This document shows, piece after piece, positions 23,930 through 37,450 of a stretch of 64,000 nt of DNA (positions within the stretch are counted from its first letter, which is position 1; every line of letters begins with the position of its first letter). The position numbers were made by a program, and so were the translations under genes. The notes beneath the pieces are model-generated. The model searched no databases. It was not told the origin of the DNA and worked only from the letters and a program-made list of their open reading frames with translations. Source of the DNA: Liolophura sinensis (taxonomy: Eukaryota; Mollusca; Polyplacophora; Chitonida; Chitonidae); assembly GCF_032854445.1 (NCBI RefSeq), contig NC_088300.1, positions 3,784,001-3,848,000 on the forward strand. The letters are read 5' to 3'.

Positions 23930-26900
23930 ATTCTCCCTGATAATTTTTAAGCTTTAAAATCCTTATCATTTTTATTAGCCTGACTGGAAAAAGAATTTCC
24001 ACCTGACCGACTGACCTTTTTCTCAGACGTGGCCGGGTTATGCCATTAAAGAATGTTTTTAATGATAGCTTATTAACTAGAGGCTTTATAGTCACGGAAA
24101 ACGATCAGGCTCCCAATGTTGTATGAAAACTAACCAATAAATTGAACAAAAATATGATGATTGACAAGAAAAAACATGTTTCCATTAAAAAAAAATATTT
24201 CACCCATAGACGTAAGAGCTCTCAGAAAACATCATTTCGAGTTGTACTATATTAAATTATCTGTTATGTACAGTGACAGTGTCACCCTTCAGAGGTCAAG
24301 ATCAGAACCTTACTTTTCTAGACATGGCCCTGTTATCATTAGTGTCATTTTGGCTTTAGTGTCAGGTGATTCTTTTCCCATATGGTAGATGCCCAGAAAT
24401 TCTGACCACAAATTGTATTGTAAGAAGCAAATAAATGTGGTAAAACTGTACTTTGAATGCTGAAACATAAATTTTCCCAGTAGGACATGGTTTTACGTAC
24501 TTCTTCCTTTCAAACCGCAAAAGATGATTCTGTGATAATCAGAACATTTAGAAACAGGCAAAATGTGCAGCTTAGTCATGAGTGAAAGTTGAGGTCATTT
24601 ACCAGACATGTATATCAGCAAAGGATACTTGAACCTCAAAGCTAGTCATTTCCAAGGCTTTAGTCATTTAGCAATTATGGCATTGCTTCACGCTACATTC
24701 AGCATAAGGGCCAGTTACAATTGTTGGGTCAGTCTAATGTCTTTGGTGTGATGCTCCAGTGAAGCAGCACTGTAAATATGTATTGGTACAGTGCTAGACG
24801 AGTGTACCACAAGAAGAAACTGTTGTGATGTAACTGCTGAAGTAAACTAACATTTCAGCAGTCATCATTCCAGTCACTGAGAAGCTGTACCCGGTCAAAT
24901 TACTTTGATGCTTTTTAACTTTTTACGCTTTTTATTTGCATGTGATCCAGTGGCCTTTTTTTCTTGCTCATTGTATTATCTTACGAATTGATTGCCTGTA
25001 ATTCTAACACGTCAGGTGTGCATTACCTCCGAGGTGCCTCATTTAACTTTGGTGTGGCGCACAGATAAGGCTTGTCCGTATCACCTCTGTCCAGTTGCTG
25101 GACAGTACGGGAGAATATTGATTTGCCGGTAGTCTGACATGGCATTAATTTTCATATCCAGGCACCTTTGGCGAGAATGGCTGGTGACTGAGGCCTAATT
25201 TTAGACACACAATGCCATGTGGGGTGATTTAACATATGCCTGTTGGGGTAGGGAAAAGCTTGTTAACAAGCTAACCTGGTTACAATACCCATCTGGGCTG
25301 AGGGCATGGTGGGGTTGAAGATTGTACAAGTAGGTGTGAATATTGTTACCCATGTAAGTGACAAGAGCTACATGCATGGTACAGCAAGGTTACATAGACA
25401 GGTATGTTTCCTGTGTTTCCTTACATATTTCAGAAGTGAAAACAGTTCAGTTTATTGGTGTCTGTATTTGTTTTTTTCATGGAGAAGTCGAAAGATTTTT
25501 GCATATTTTGCTCCTCATTGATTCGTTTTAGATTTTGTAACAGCCCTGACCATTATTGAATTCATACAAGTATGCTGTGTGGATATGAATACCTAAGAGC
25601 AGTTTTCACATCATTTATCACATGTGCATGAGTGTTCACAGAAATAATAGCACAGTGAATTAGTGTATTGAGGCTTAACAACAGCCACAAGCTACCTGTA
25701 CATTAACATGTAGGCCCCATACTCCACCGTTCTCATAACGTACCTGTCATGTACTATCATGCATGCAGTATTCAGTTTGCTGTGAGTACAAGTCAGTTTA
25801 ATTGTGCTTCTGTCCTTTTGGAGCTGTTGTACTGATAAGCCCCCAAAGATCCCAAGCTCCTGAAATTCATGTAGTGGTATTGCCAGTTGTGTAGGCAAAC
25901 TGGTCAGGGTAATTAATATTTCCACTAGTAATTGTGTGCTGTGAACCAAGAAATGCTTGTAATGAAGCATTTGCGTTAGCTTTGACCCAGCAGCAAACTA
26001 TGTGCATTACCTCACTTATGTTTGATCTTTGCTGCTGTATTTCCCTGTATTTTCAGGTGAGTGCAGTATGGCTGTTGTAATTGAGTCTGACGGGTAACAC
26101 GAGACAACTGTGTGTAAAAACCTTTGCTCAGCCCCCCCTCAAGGCATTTTGTCCATGACAGTTTAATAGGGTTTGCATGTAGTGTTACATCAACCTATTA
26201 AGTTTCTCCGTTGTAGTACGGGTGTTTTTGCCTGGGCACATGCTGTAGTAACATGGAATGTCACATGGAGTCACATGGAATTTAGTACACATTACTGGGG
26301 ACAAACCAAGGAGTTGTGACTTACAGCGAAAAGCTACTACAGAACCACACAAGAAGAGATTCTCTACAATGTCACAGATGCCTGTGAATGACAGAATGGT
26401 TGTGGTCATTCATTGCCTTATCCACTGCTGTAGGTGAGAAATAGTGGCCGTGGAATTACCGAATAGAAGTGAAATGCTAAAGGTGTGGTGAAGTTGAGCT
26501 AGTGGATTTCTGTTCATCTGGGTTTGTATGTTTCCCTTAATAGATCATCAAAAACCAGAACTAAAATGCTTCAACAAATTGCTAAATCTACACAACAAAA
26601 AGGAATTATACGCACCCTAAAACCGATGGGTTTAGGAGGATTCCCAAGCCTGAGAATGTACGTCATTCCAAGGTTATATTGGCTGATGTACACTTTGGTA
26701 ATGGAGTTGATGTTTAAGGGCCACATAAGTGTCTGAGCTTATTGTCATGAATGCTACTTTTGAATATCCAGGAATTAAAACTGTCTTTGGACTCCCGAAA
26801 ACCTATTTTTTATGAAGGATTTTAGATGTCAAATTCAGTGTTCTGTGAAGTAAAATTTGTTTTTCTGCTCCAGATTTTATGCCAATACATTAAGTTTCAG

Positions 26901-28670
26901 GAATATAGAGCATAAGCTAAGACTGATTTGATGGCCTTGAATAATTTTTATTTTTTTCAGCTGTTGGTACCATTGCAGCGTAATTGACTTTTACGTTTTG
27001 TCACTTTTTATACCTGTCTCTAGCTTTATGTAATGGCTGATTGATGAACTCTCACAACCCATGTTTACTTTGCTGGCTCTGCTACTTCTCTGTTAATATT
27101 CTGGTCGAGTTGTGGCCTTTGTGTGTGGATTAATTACCATAAGGTTTGTTTTGGCCTTAGTGAATGCGTTGTGTCCCTGGAGAGCGCGCGGGGCGTGATT
27201 GTGCTCCAGGTGTATCACGCTAACATCAATCTCTAACCCCCACAGCTACACAAAGTAGGGGTAAAGGTACAGCCTGTGAAATCAGTGTAGAGTAGGGATA
27301 TGCAAAGCAGAGCCTGTATACATGCCAGGCTCAGTGGTATTGAATAACGTACTGGAAAGGTAAACATGCTAGCAGAAGTGGTGTGTTTGAACAGAGCTAT
27401 GAAACTTGTTGTAATATTTGTTAGGGAAGTTGAGAGTAATAATGTTAGGTTTTGTGGTAGATTTGTAGTAGTGATGTAATATTTCAGTTCATGGTTATAT
27501 CAGATTTTAGTCCAGACCAAAGTTTATTGTGGTTATGAAGCTAATTCCTGTTCATAAGGCTAAATCCATGTAACACTCTTGCACATGTGTGCATTAATGT
27601 ATTTTTTGATTGGACTCTGAAAACACGGTATTGCTTTATCTGTGAAGGCCTTGCGGAAGAACAGTTTCATTGTAAATTGACCGAGCTGACTTTGATAAAG
27701 AAAGATATTATTATTATTATTATAATTTCCTGATATTATTATTTGCTTGCCTGACTGGAGATGTTAATTTGGGTACCCAAATAGGTTGCTATTATAGATG
27801 AATAGCTGTTTCTATTGTTTTCCCAAAATAAGCATATTTTCAAACGGAAAATGTACTTCCTTTAATATACATGCACTCTTAAATATATTTTAACCCTCCA
27901 AATTACAGAGGAACAGAATCAGAACAATTAAGAGCCGGAATGTGACATTGATAATGTTTCCTTACATGGCTGAGTTTGGATTTCTTTTGACTTTAATGGG
28001 GTCAATTCAGGGTTCTTTTTTATTTGATTTGTTATGCAAAAAAAGTATTCGATTTGTTTTACACAGAGGATTAATTCGCAAGTTTGCTTGTGGATAACAT
28101 GTGGCATGTGGACGATGTGACCCTGATTTGGAAGCTTTGCTGTTGTTAATTGCTATAGGATTTTACAGGTAAACCTGGCTTCTCAGATGTGCTGTAATCA
28201 TACTTTACTTTGCTTAGATACAAGAATCAAGTGCTGCCATTCGTCAGAATAAGGAATTATAGTATATTCAACAGAAATCGAGGAATCAGATTCTTGCTTT
28301 TACAACCACACAGCAAAACTACATAGTCGGTTTAGATTCCCAAATAAATATTTATTTCAACAGAATGTACGTTGTTTCAGATAGTTATGAACTGGGAATC
28401 CCCAAAGTCCTTTGTACATATAACAGCATATATGTGTATGCAGTAAGACCTTCACATGGAGCCATGGTTCCATGGTACATGCTAGGTCTTCTCACAAAGG
28501 AAATCTGTGGTAAACCATGTAGATTCTGGGTAGAAATCCCGAGAAGAAAGCCCTGAATTATTAGCTTGGAGTAACATATAGGGAAATTTCTGAGAGAATG
28601 TTCACCGTGCTCTGAAGATATGTATGCATAGGTGGGCTTTATCTGGCAGGTGTTACCTGTACATGTACTT
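23930..28670. other. Intergenic, no supported gene
   Basis: About 4.7 kb without recognisable genes or intact repeats. Minor items are an (ATT)n stretch near 27705-27725 and a GC-rich hairpin-like spot at 27175-27212 (CCTGGAG...CTCCAGG). Open frames here are short and without domains. Confidence 0.5.
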
Positions 28671-28673
28671 TTG

Positions 28674-28938
28674 GGGGCCTCTCTGGCCAAGGTGATTAGG
28701 ACATCAATGCAGTGCAATGACCCAGCAGCATCTTACCAATGTGGTTGCTGTGAGTTCTCATCCAGCGCATTCTGACTTCCTCTCTGGCCGTATATGGGAA
28801 GGTTTTCCTGCAACCTGCAGATCGTCGTGAGTTTCCCCACAGCTTTCCCCGATTTCCTCCAATTGTAGTGCTGGCCGCCATCGTAAAAGTGAAATATTCT
28901 TGAGTTTGGCCTAAAACACCAATGAAGTAAATAAATAA
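28674..28938 (+). mobile_element. Diverged SINE, near full length
   Basis: Same order of blocks as the younger copies: GGGGGCCTCTCTGGCC head, CTGTGAGTTCTCATCCAGCG over the B box, CTGACTTCCTCTCTGGCCGT, AACCTGCAGATCGTCGTGAG, and the tail CACCAATGAAGTAAATAAAT. More substitutions and no clear target duplication indicate an older insertion. Confidence 0.88.
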
Positions 28939-28939
28939 A

Positions 28940-29905
28940 CATGTGTCCTTCTTCAGAATTAAGGTTTCTCCACTATAGGCAATACTCTGACTGAGGTGCA
29001 TGTATGTCACAGGTCCTTGTGTAATGTCTAGTAATTGTGTGATGAAGTGCAGTGTTACTACACTGTATATGTTTTGGCACAGATTTCATGTAAGTGGTAT
29101 GGGGAAAAGACAAATCCACTTTAGTAATCCCATATTTCTTGTGTTCATTCCCTGTTCAGAGAAAATGAGAGCTGTTAATTAGTATCAGTGCTGTACATAT
29201 TTCATACTCATTACACGGAAGTAGCCCTTCAGGCTTCAGGGCGAGCAAATCATGGATTTGTTACTGTACCTGTACCACAGTGGAGCCTGGCAGTTGTACA
29301 TTGAAGCTCTGTGGCAGAAGGCAATCAGCAGTGCTTTGGCCCTAAGGCAGGTGTTAAATCTGATTTGGTCATGTGAAGCCTTTTATCGGATTATTTGCTC
29401 GATGGACCACATGGTTAAACACGTGGATGATCTACTACGTACATTACGCCACTGGTGGGAAATAGCAGGAATACGTAAATTTACTTTAGCAGTGAAGAAA
29501 TGAAAGAATCTGAGAGCCAAATTAATTCTGACTTGTATGATAGGTAGAGGGTATAAATCATCTTTACAGTCCATCAGATATTTGTGGATAACCTTGTGAT
29601 TGTGAAGTCCAAACAGTTATTTTATGCTAATCTACATGTGCTGGCCTAGTCATTGTCAGGCTTTCTGTTTACAACACATCTCATCCCAGCAGAGCAATAT
29701 TGTGAATTCGGCGAGTTTTTGCATAGGTCGCTTGGCATGTAAACAGGAGCTAGTCAGGAATGCGACAGATTTTAGGCATATTAATTACCTTAATGAATAG
29801 TTTAAGTAAAACCTAGGATATAGTTTAACCTAATTCTCCAACAGCCAAGGTGAAAGGTAAGCATGAGTGAGATTTATTAATCTCTTCGTATTGAAGGCTG
29901 CTAGA
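28940..29905. other. Intergenic, no supported gene
   Basis: The open frame 29252-29503 (+) has no family match I recognise. No repeat stands out. Confidence 0.4.
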
Positions 29906-29910
29906 TGAAA

Positions 29911-30124
29911 TTTATCTATTTATTTATATATTTGATTTTTGTTTTACATCATACTCAAGAATATTTCATTTATGCGATGGTGGCCAGCATTATAGTCAGA
30001 GGAAAAACAGGCTCTGGAACCCTATAACCATCCACAGGTTGAGGGCAAACCTTCCCACGTACGGCCGGAGAGGAAGCCACCATGAGCTGGACTTGAACTC
30101 ACAGTGACTGCATTGGTGCAAGGC
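29911..30124 (-). mobile_element. SINE, antisense, head truncated
   Basis: Reverse complement of the SINE from its tail (TTTATCTATTTATTTATATA) to just beyond the B box (GGACTTGAACTCA). The tRNA-like start is missing. Confidence 0.85.
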
Positions 30125-30129
30125 CTAGA

Positions 30130-30950
30130 TAAAATGTCATGCCACATTTACATATATGTATGCACCATGCCACAGAATTAAAGTAACAACTTGTTCATGG
30201 ATAGATTTGTATTACATGTACATACTGAAAGGTGTTGTGAGAAACTTGTATATCAGAACAACCCAGGAGTCCTTGGTCTGGTTTCCTGCTATGCCAGCTA
30301 GCTGAGTGTTCTGATCTGCTAGATCAGCCACAGGAAGGAGACAGACATGAAGTACCTTATCATAAGTCACACACATACACCAACTCTCTTCACCATTGAT
30401 ATTGAGGATTGTACTAGGAACTTTGTGTAGCTGCTAGCCCCATATGTGTTGGATAATACATGCGAGACTCGTCAACAGAAGGTTGTTGTTTCACATGTAA
30501 GTAATCTTTACAGATCTGATGTAAAGATCTCTGTGCCTGAACTTTTGTACAGATTGGTTTGCAGTCATGACTGGTAATGCACTTTTCTAGCTAGTGCCAA
30601 GGTGCACAAAATGCATACATGTCTGGTGATGATAATTTAGGATCACCAGCGAAAATTCAGGAAACCTTCTCAAAAAACAAAGAGGGCATGCAGTCAGCAG
30701 CGTAGTAGACAACAAGCATATACATACATGCATGTATCAATACCTGGAAATAACCACACTACTTTTGTCCTGTACTCAGGAATATTCACATTTATATTTG
30801 TACAAGAACTGTTAGATTATGTATAAAGGAGATGTTGCCTGCATGGATATAGAAATATTTCAGATGTAAATGTTATGCTTGACTTTACACCTTGATTGAT
30901 TGCAGCTCTGCCTAATATGTATGAGAAATGCATGGTGAAAACAACCTTCT
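30130..30950. other. Intergenic, no supported gene
   Basis: No gene or intact repeat. A fragment near 30770-30800 (GTACTCAGGAATATTCACAT) may be a worn antisense SINE tail. Confidence 0.4.
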
Positions 30951-30958
30951 TTTGTGGA

Positions 30959-31076
30959 CATTTACATGTAGACCGACAACCTTCTTTTGTGTACATTTAC
31001 ATGTAGACCTGTACATTTACATGTAGACCTGTACATTTACATGTAGACCTGTACATTTACATGTAGACCTGTACAT
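30959..31076 (+). repeat. 20-bp minisatellite, about 5 copies
   Basis: Unit GTACATTTACATGTAGACCT, preceded by a duplicated leader containing CCTTCTTTTGTG. The unit contains the ACATGTA word common across the window. Confidence 0.85.
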
Positions 31077-31385
31077 ATATAGAGACAAACAAGTAATCTC
31101 CCACATGTCCAGTGCTTTATTTTTAACATCAGAAATTACTAACCTACTTCTGGAGCAAATGAACCAATGGGAGAAGCTGTTATTTACACACAGTTTTTGT
31201 CATCACATGTGACATAGTTTTGAAATTGGAGGGAAAGTCTAACTGGTACAGTGCTGTATCAGTAGAGTGGCACACTAGCCCACTGAGCTGTACACTACAG
31301 GCTGTACAATCCCTGAAGACTGAATGATTAATTTCTCTGGTATGTATCCCCATTACTTGTCATAAAATACACTTAGTACATGTAC

Positions 31386-32568
31386 TTTGGAATTGTGAGA
31401 AGAACATGAGCAGTATCCATTTGTATGTGTTGAACTGCTCTGGTAGGATGTGCTTACACTACTGATCTTAAAACACCTCTGGTAGTTTGAAATTGTGAGA
31501 AGAACATGAGCAGTATCCATTGTACATGTTGAACTGCTCTGGTAGGATGTGCTTACACTACTGATGTTAAAACACTTCTGGTAGTTTGAAATTGTGAGAA
31601 GAACATGAGCAGTATCCATGGTACATGTTGAACTGCTCTGGTAGGATGTGCTTACACTACTGATGTTAAAACACCTCTGGTAGTTTGAAATTGTGAGAAC
31701 ATGAGGAGTATCCATTGTACGTGTTGAACTGCTCTGGTAGGATGTGCTTACACTACTGATGTTAAAACACTTCTGGTAGTTTGAAATTGTGAAAAGAACA
31801 TGAGCAGTATCTATTGTACATGTTAAACTGCTCTGGTAGGATGTGCTTACACTACTGATCTTAAAACACCTCTGGTAGTTTGAAATTGTGAGAACATGAG
31901 CAGTATCTATTGTACATGTTAAACTGCTCTGGTAGGATGTGCTTACACTACTGATGTTAAAACACTTCTGGTAGTTTGAAATTGTGAGAACATGAGCAGT
32001 ATCCATTGTACATGTTGAACTGCTCTGGTAGGATGTGCTTACACTACTGATGTTAAAACACCTCTGGTAGTTTGAAATTGTGAGAACATGAGCAGTATCC
32101 ATTGTACATGTTGAACTCTGGTAGGATGTGCTTACACTACTGATGTTAAAACACCTCTGGTAGTTTGAAATTGTGAGAACATGAGCAGTATCCATTGTAC
32201 GTGTTGAACTGCTCTGGTAGGATGTGCTTACACTACTGATGTTAAAACACCTCTGGTAGTTTGAAATTGTGAGAAGAACATGAGCAGTATCCATTGTACA
32301 TGTTGAACTGCTCTGGTAGGATGTGCTTACACTACTTATGTTAAAACACTTCTGGTAGTTTGAAATTGTGAGAACATGAGCAGTATCCATTGTACATGTT
32401 GAACTGCTCTGGTAGGATGTGCTTACACTACTGATGTTAAAACACCTCTGGTAGTTTGAAATTGTGAGAACATGAGCAGTATCCATTGTACATGTTGAAC
32501 TGCTCTGGTACGATGTGCTTACACTAGTGATGTTAAAACACTTCTGGTAGTTTGGAATTGTCGGAAGA
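31386..32568 (+). repeat. 96/99-bp minisatellite, about 12 copies
   Basis: Units run from GAACATGAGCAGTATCCATT, through TGTACATGTTGAACTGCTCT and GGTAGGATGTGCTTACACTA, to CTGGTAGTTTGAAATTGTGA. Most unit-length changes are three bases (extra AGA before GAACATG; one loss of GCT), and the first interval is about 100 bp. As a result a minus-strand frame stays open across the whole array (31353-32654, 433 codons) with a 32-33 residue repeat. Its N-terminal part is Lys/His-rich and unlike any family I know. I regard the frame as a by-product of the repeat unless transcripts show otherwise. Confidence 0.93.
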
Positions 32569-32659
32569 ATATGATCGCTAACCTTTTTTCTTTTTTTGTG
32601 TTTTTTGAGGGAAAGATGAGTATAGGAGTAATGGTCTGTGTAAATAACCTTCATCTGGG

Positions 32660-33835
32660 AAATAACTGCTCAGGAAAGATTGAAGAGACAGATTTCCTAG
32701 CAGGTAGGGCTCTGGGATGAAGTGAACCTTGAGCTACTCGACTGTCAGTACATTACAGTCCTCGCCTTCCTGGTAGGTGAAGCTCTGGTATAGACGTGGG
32801 AAGTACATGTATGCTTTAATTCATAGGAGACGATTTGTAAGTAAAACTCCAATTAGGAATGGTGCATTTTCAGGCAGTTTTCTGAGAATGTCCTCTAAAG
32901 TACAAATGTAGTTTCAGTTTTGGAAATCCGTAATAGGGTCATCTTATATTATTGTAGTCAGATTCAAATGATTTAGAATTGCAGGTAGACGTGCATGTAC
33001 GTGGGAATACAGTAAACTGGTTATTCTTCTGTGAATTACTGGTGTAAGTATTGAACTCCATGTTGTGGGAGTGTCATAGTTCAGACTGGTATAAGTGTGT
33101 GTCTCATTAGCGTATGTGTGCAAACTTTGGCACCTGCTCATTATTCTAGATCAGATAAGACAAATTAAATTTAAGTTTAATCATGCATGCAGTTGTTATA
33201 TACACGTATTAGCGTAATGTTTTAATTTCATGTGTTTGAGACATTTCTTATATTGTCTTTAGTGAAGAGTTTATTTCAGAGTGTGTGCTTTGCATTGGCA
33301 TATTGATACATGTACATGTTATTAATAAGGGCCTGTGTGAGATAAAAAAAAACTAATGGTGCAATGTTTTCACGATACACATGATTTTCAGGGACACTGT
33401 GCTGCATGTGTGTTGCCTACTTGATGTAATAAATGTTTTACAGTGACCTTCTACTTTGTTCTCTTACATACAGGTACAAATAGGCGTCATAGGTGTTAAT
33501 CTATTAACCTGGGATACTGTACAAATGTATTTTATTATCAGTTAATGATCCTTTATATGCTTTCTATCTATAAAATACACACAGAATACTAATTTATTTT
33601 GGTGTGTCTTGGTTGTAGTAAGAAAACATTTCACTGAAAAAACTTCACCCCATTGTATTTTGTATGGTTCAGGAGAACTCTTATTTGGGATTAAGCCTGG
33701 TACATGGATTTTGAAAACCCTTTCTGTGTTTTTAACCATACCAGGATAATGCCACATGTATTCATGTAAGTTTGTGCATGTAACTGTACAGTACGGAATT
33801 AGAGCTTTGCTTTGTGAGCCAGCCAATTTCTGCTG
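32660..33835. other. Intergenic, no supported gene
   Basis: AT-rich, with several TACATGTA words. Nothing recognisable. Confidence 0.4.
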
Positions 33836-33839
33836 TTTA

Positions 33840-34288
33840 CCCATTAGGTCCCAGGATATCTGGTATATAGGCAGGCTGTTTCACCCATTAGGTCCCCAGG
33901 ATGTCTGGTATATAGCAAGCTGTTTCACCCATTAGGTCCCCAGGATGTCTGGTTATATAGGCAAGCTGTTTCACCCATTAGGTCCCCAGGATGTCTGGTA
34001 TATAGGCAGGCTGTTTCACCCATTAGGTCCCCAGGATGTCTGGTATATAGGCAGGCTGTTTCACCCATTAGGTCCCCAGGATGTCTGGTATATAGGCAGG
34101 CTGTTTCACCCATTAGTCCCCAGGATGTCTGGTATATAGGCAGGCTGTTCACCCATTAGGTCCCCAGGATGTCTGGTATATAGGCAGGCTGTTTCACCCA
34201 TTAGGTCCCCAGGATGTCTGGTATATAGGCAGGCTGTTTCACCCATTAGGTCCCCAGGATGTCTGGTATATAGGCAGGCTGTTTCACC
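33840..34288 (+). repeat. 45-bp minisatellite, about 10 copies
   Basis: Unit CCCATTAGGTCCCCAGGATG followed by TCTGGTATATAGGCAGGCTG and TTTCA. Several copies have single-base gains or losses, which shift the frame, so the short open frames on both strands are not credible genes. Confidence 0.93.
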
Positions 34289-34369
34289 ATGTAAACTTGG
34301 AAATGGAGGAAGGCGTACTCGGTTTCTCACCTCTCCAGGCTAGGATAATATTCTCAAGCTGTGACTGGT

Positions 34370-34392
34370 CCCCCCCCCCCCCCCCCCCCCCC
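34370..34392 (+). repeat. Run of 23 C
   Basis: Uninterrupted C homopolymer about 80 bp after the 45-bp array. Its length may not be exact in the assembly. Confidence 0.8.
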
Positions 34393-34399
34393 ACCCAGT

Positions 34400-37300
34400 T
34401 ATGACAGTTGTTGACCTGCACCTATCAAACAACCCCCATAATAAACCCTGGCTTATTCACCCACATAGCTGGACAGCTGATCTAGTGAACTCACTTGACA
34501 GGGGTACAATGGTGAAGCTTAACTGCTATTCATTCCCCTGGTTATTTCTGCTAGTCTCATGAATTCCCCACATTGTAATATATTCTGCGTTTGTCACCTG
34601 CCAGACACCAACATGTTTTGTGAGTTGTCTGTACTCCATAACATCATAATTTTGGCTGCCATTAATTGAAGATGAAGCAGAAAAGAAAGTATTCAGAGCT
34701 GTTTAACTTACATCAGGTGTAATATCAGTTTGTTGTGATTAAGTTTATGCTGAAGATAATTTGTTTTTATATTATCTCAGTGTTTGTATGTGAATGTTGT
34801 AACTGCTCAGGATTGGAAATGCACATGTGTAGAGGTCATGGTGTGATACTGCATTGCTTTGTACAGTTGTGCAGATAAACACAACTAAACAGGGCCTGAT
34901 CTAGGATAAAAGTTTGGGCACCCATACAACAGGGAAAACTGTACATTTTAGATGCGTTGAATTGCTCAAGTCTGCATAACGGGCTGTATGGGGTAATGTG
35001 TTTAAACAACCTCTCAAACTACTTTAGAAGAGTTCCTCACCATAGCACATGAAAATCAGGTGTTTCAAATTTTATATCATTTTGTCGTGATTTTTAATTT
35101 TGTGCTTTTGTTTGGGTCCCAACCCCATGTAACAGGTTGAAAAGTAATACGTCACAAATGAAATAAGAAAAAAACAGGAATCCTCTTCAAAGCTGTCATA
35201 CAAGGCAGTTGTCTTATACAAGTTAATGTACCTTAGGTATTAGGTTTGAACAATGTTGATAGTTTGTTGTCATTAGGGCCACGTCATCCACATCATCAGA
35301 GTTCAAAGTGAGAGTCGTCAAGAATTTTCAGACAAGAGACTAAAACAAAGATCGCCATAATTGTGCGTATGTTGTCTTCTGCACGAAGCTCCAGTAACAA
35401 AGCGGAGGAAGTCAGATGATATGTACGTTGTACAGTGTTGAAATAGTTGGTGGCTGTTACTCAATTTTGTTTGTGTAATTGACAATCAGTTGTGTACATA
35501 GCAACAGGCCTAGTGTGACATGGCATGCATGGTTTGGGGATGTGTCACAAACTGTGTAGACCCAGTGTATATTGTTCAGTTAGATATCAGCGATAGAAAT
35601 TAGAAGTAAAGCCAGCAGGACAATTGTCCTGTTGATCCCTTAAAGTTACCAGACATTTTTGCAACTCACAGGACAAAATTTCACTGCACTGAACTGTTGG
35701 CCAGTATATGATTAAATGCACTGTGTACTTAGTTTTGACATGTGTTTTAATAACTGACCAAGGTGGTTATTTGCAGTCACAGTAATTTTCACACGTGGTG
35801 CAATACATCACTTCTAGTCTTATTTGAAATGTTGTCATGTAGCTGACGTTATTGTTGGATTGGCTTCATTGCTTTACTAGTCCATTAGTCGATTGCTTGG
35901 TAAACCCGAATGTAAGTATAAGCTGGTTGTTTTGAGTTTTCAATATTTTTCGTTTCGCTGCCAACGACTATCATATTCTTAGAGTCGCACTGTTGTCCCC
36001 GTGAACCTCATGATGCAATATGTGCCTTGCGCCTTGTTGCTCGATGAAAAAGCACTTGAACAGGGTATTCTATTTTTGTAACAAGGAAAGTCTCGTACAT
36101 TTTATGGAAATGCGGTTTTCCGACGAAGCAATGTTTTAAAGTAATTTGACATTTTCCTACAAATAAAAAGCGCCGCTGTGAATCGACTCGAACGCCAGTT
36201 TCGGAAACTAACACCAAATATTCAACTTGTCCGTGCTGCGCATAAATTTTGACGGACAGGACCATTTTTTGCCAGACATGTCCGACAAGCCAGTTTTAAT
36301 TTTGAACCCTGGATGTGATCTGTGATGTACTTCACTGCTAATTTACATCTACAAAACTAGATCTGCACATTTACATGTACATACTGTGTAGATGCATATT
36401 TTAGCAGAAGCACTGAAAATTACTGTACTGTACAGTTCTGTAGTGTTTTGTGTTATTGATTCAAGGTAAACCCGTAAGGCATGAGTCTCGGTTGCTAGGA
36501 TGAAGTGCCTTGTTTTCAGTAGGTAGGAGATCCACAGTGTTAGTTCAAACCCAGCCTCTGACAGGGAATTTTGAGAGTCTCCCTTCTCCGTTGATCACGG
36601 GGCCATGGCGCAACTCCAGTGCTATAAGTGCAGAAACATGTCTTGCACAAATACTCCCAAGATTTTAATAACAATGTGAAGTGGCTAATGGTGCACCAAA
36701 TCTGTGATTGTAACTGTTCGTGTCATTAAGAGAGCTACCCCTAGATGTACAGGTGCAGTTTTAGCAAACCTCCAGATCTAAAGTGAGACAGAGTGATACC
36801 TTTTTGAACACTGAGCAGTTAATATGTGCTAGAGATTGACATCACTTCATGTGATTCTAAAATGGTGCATTTTGAGTGACAGGCCTTTGTCAGAATTTTA
36901 ATTCGTTTTGTGGTCATAACTGTTTGGAACTTGTGAAACGAGTTTTACTTGTGAAAGTGATGTATTGCAGTGACAGAAATAAAAATTTAATAAAAAATAA
37001 GTTGTCAAATGACCAGTTTCCTGGGGAAGCGGGTGGGGAGTAGTTTTACAGAGGGTATTTTTCTCCAGCCACAAATCTGGCTAAGTTTACAGGTGGGTAG
37101 GTCTGGTACAGGTGTGTTTGCAAAACATGTACGTGTATCTTGTCTTTTATTATCCATACTCCACAGATGTCGTCAGACAGATTTATGCAGACTTTTTTTC
37201 AGCCTAAATTCCCATTTCATATAGCCACCACTTTTTCTTTTATTTGACATGTTGCGAATAGTCAGACACAGGCAAATTTTTACTTGGTGGACTACGGTTT

Positions 37301-37440
37301 ATCTTGTTTGTAGCATGCTTACCACATTATATCTGTTTTATTAAAATTGTATATTACTCCACATACTGTCGAAAAGAATCGAGAAACTGAAAATACCATG
37401 CATAGAGTGTTCATAGTGTGCATAAAATTTGGCCAAGAAG
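34400..37440. other. Intergenic, with a CpG-rich patch near 35.93-36.29 kb
   Basis: Mostly AT-rich. 35930-36290 is CpG-richer and holds an 85-codon minus-strand frame (36265 to 36008) without a recognised domain. A perfect 16-bp palindrome CAGGACAATTGTCCTG lies at 35616-35631. No gene is supported. Confidence 0.4.
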
Positions 37441-37450
37441 ACTTCAAACT

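Noticed and set aside
29252-29503. 83-codon frame with several Trp and Leu
   Set aside because: No family recognised, no splice sites in phase, and the opposite strand is open as well.
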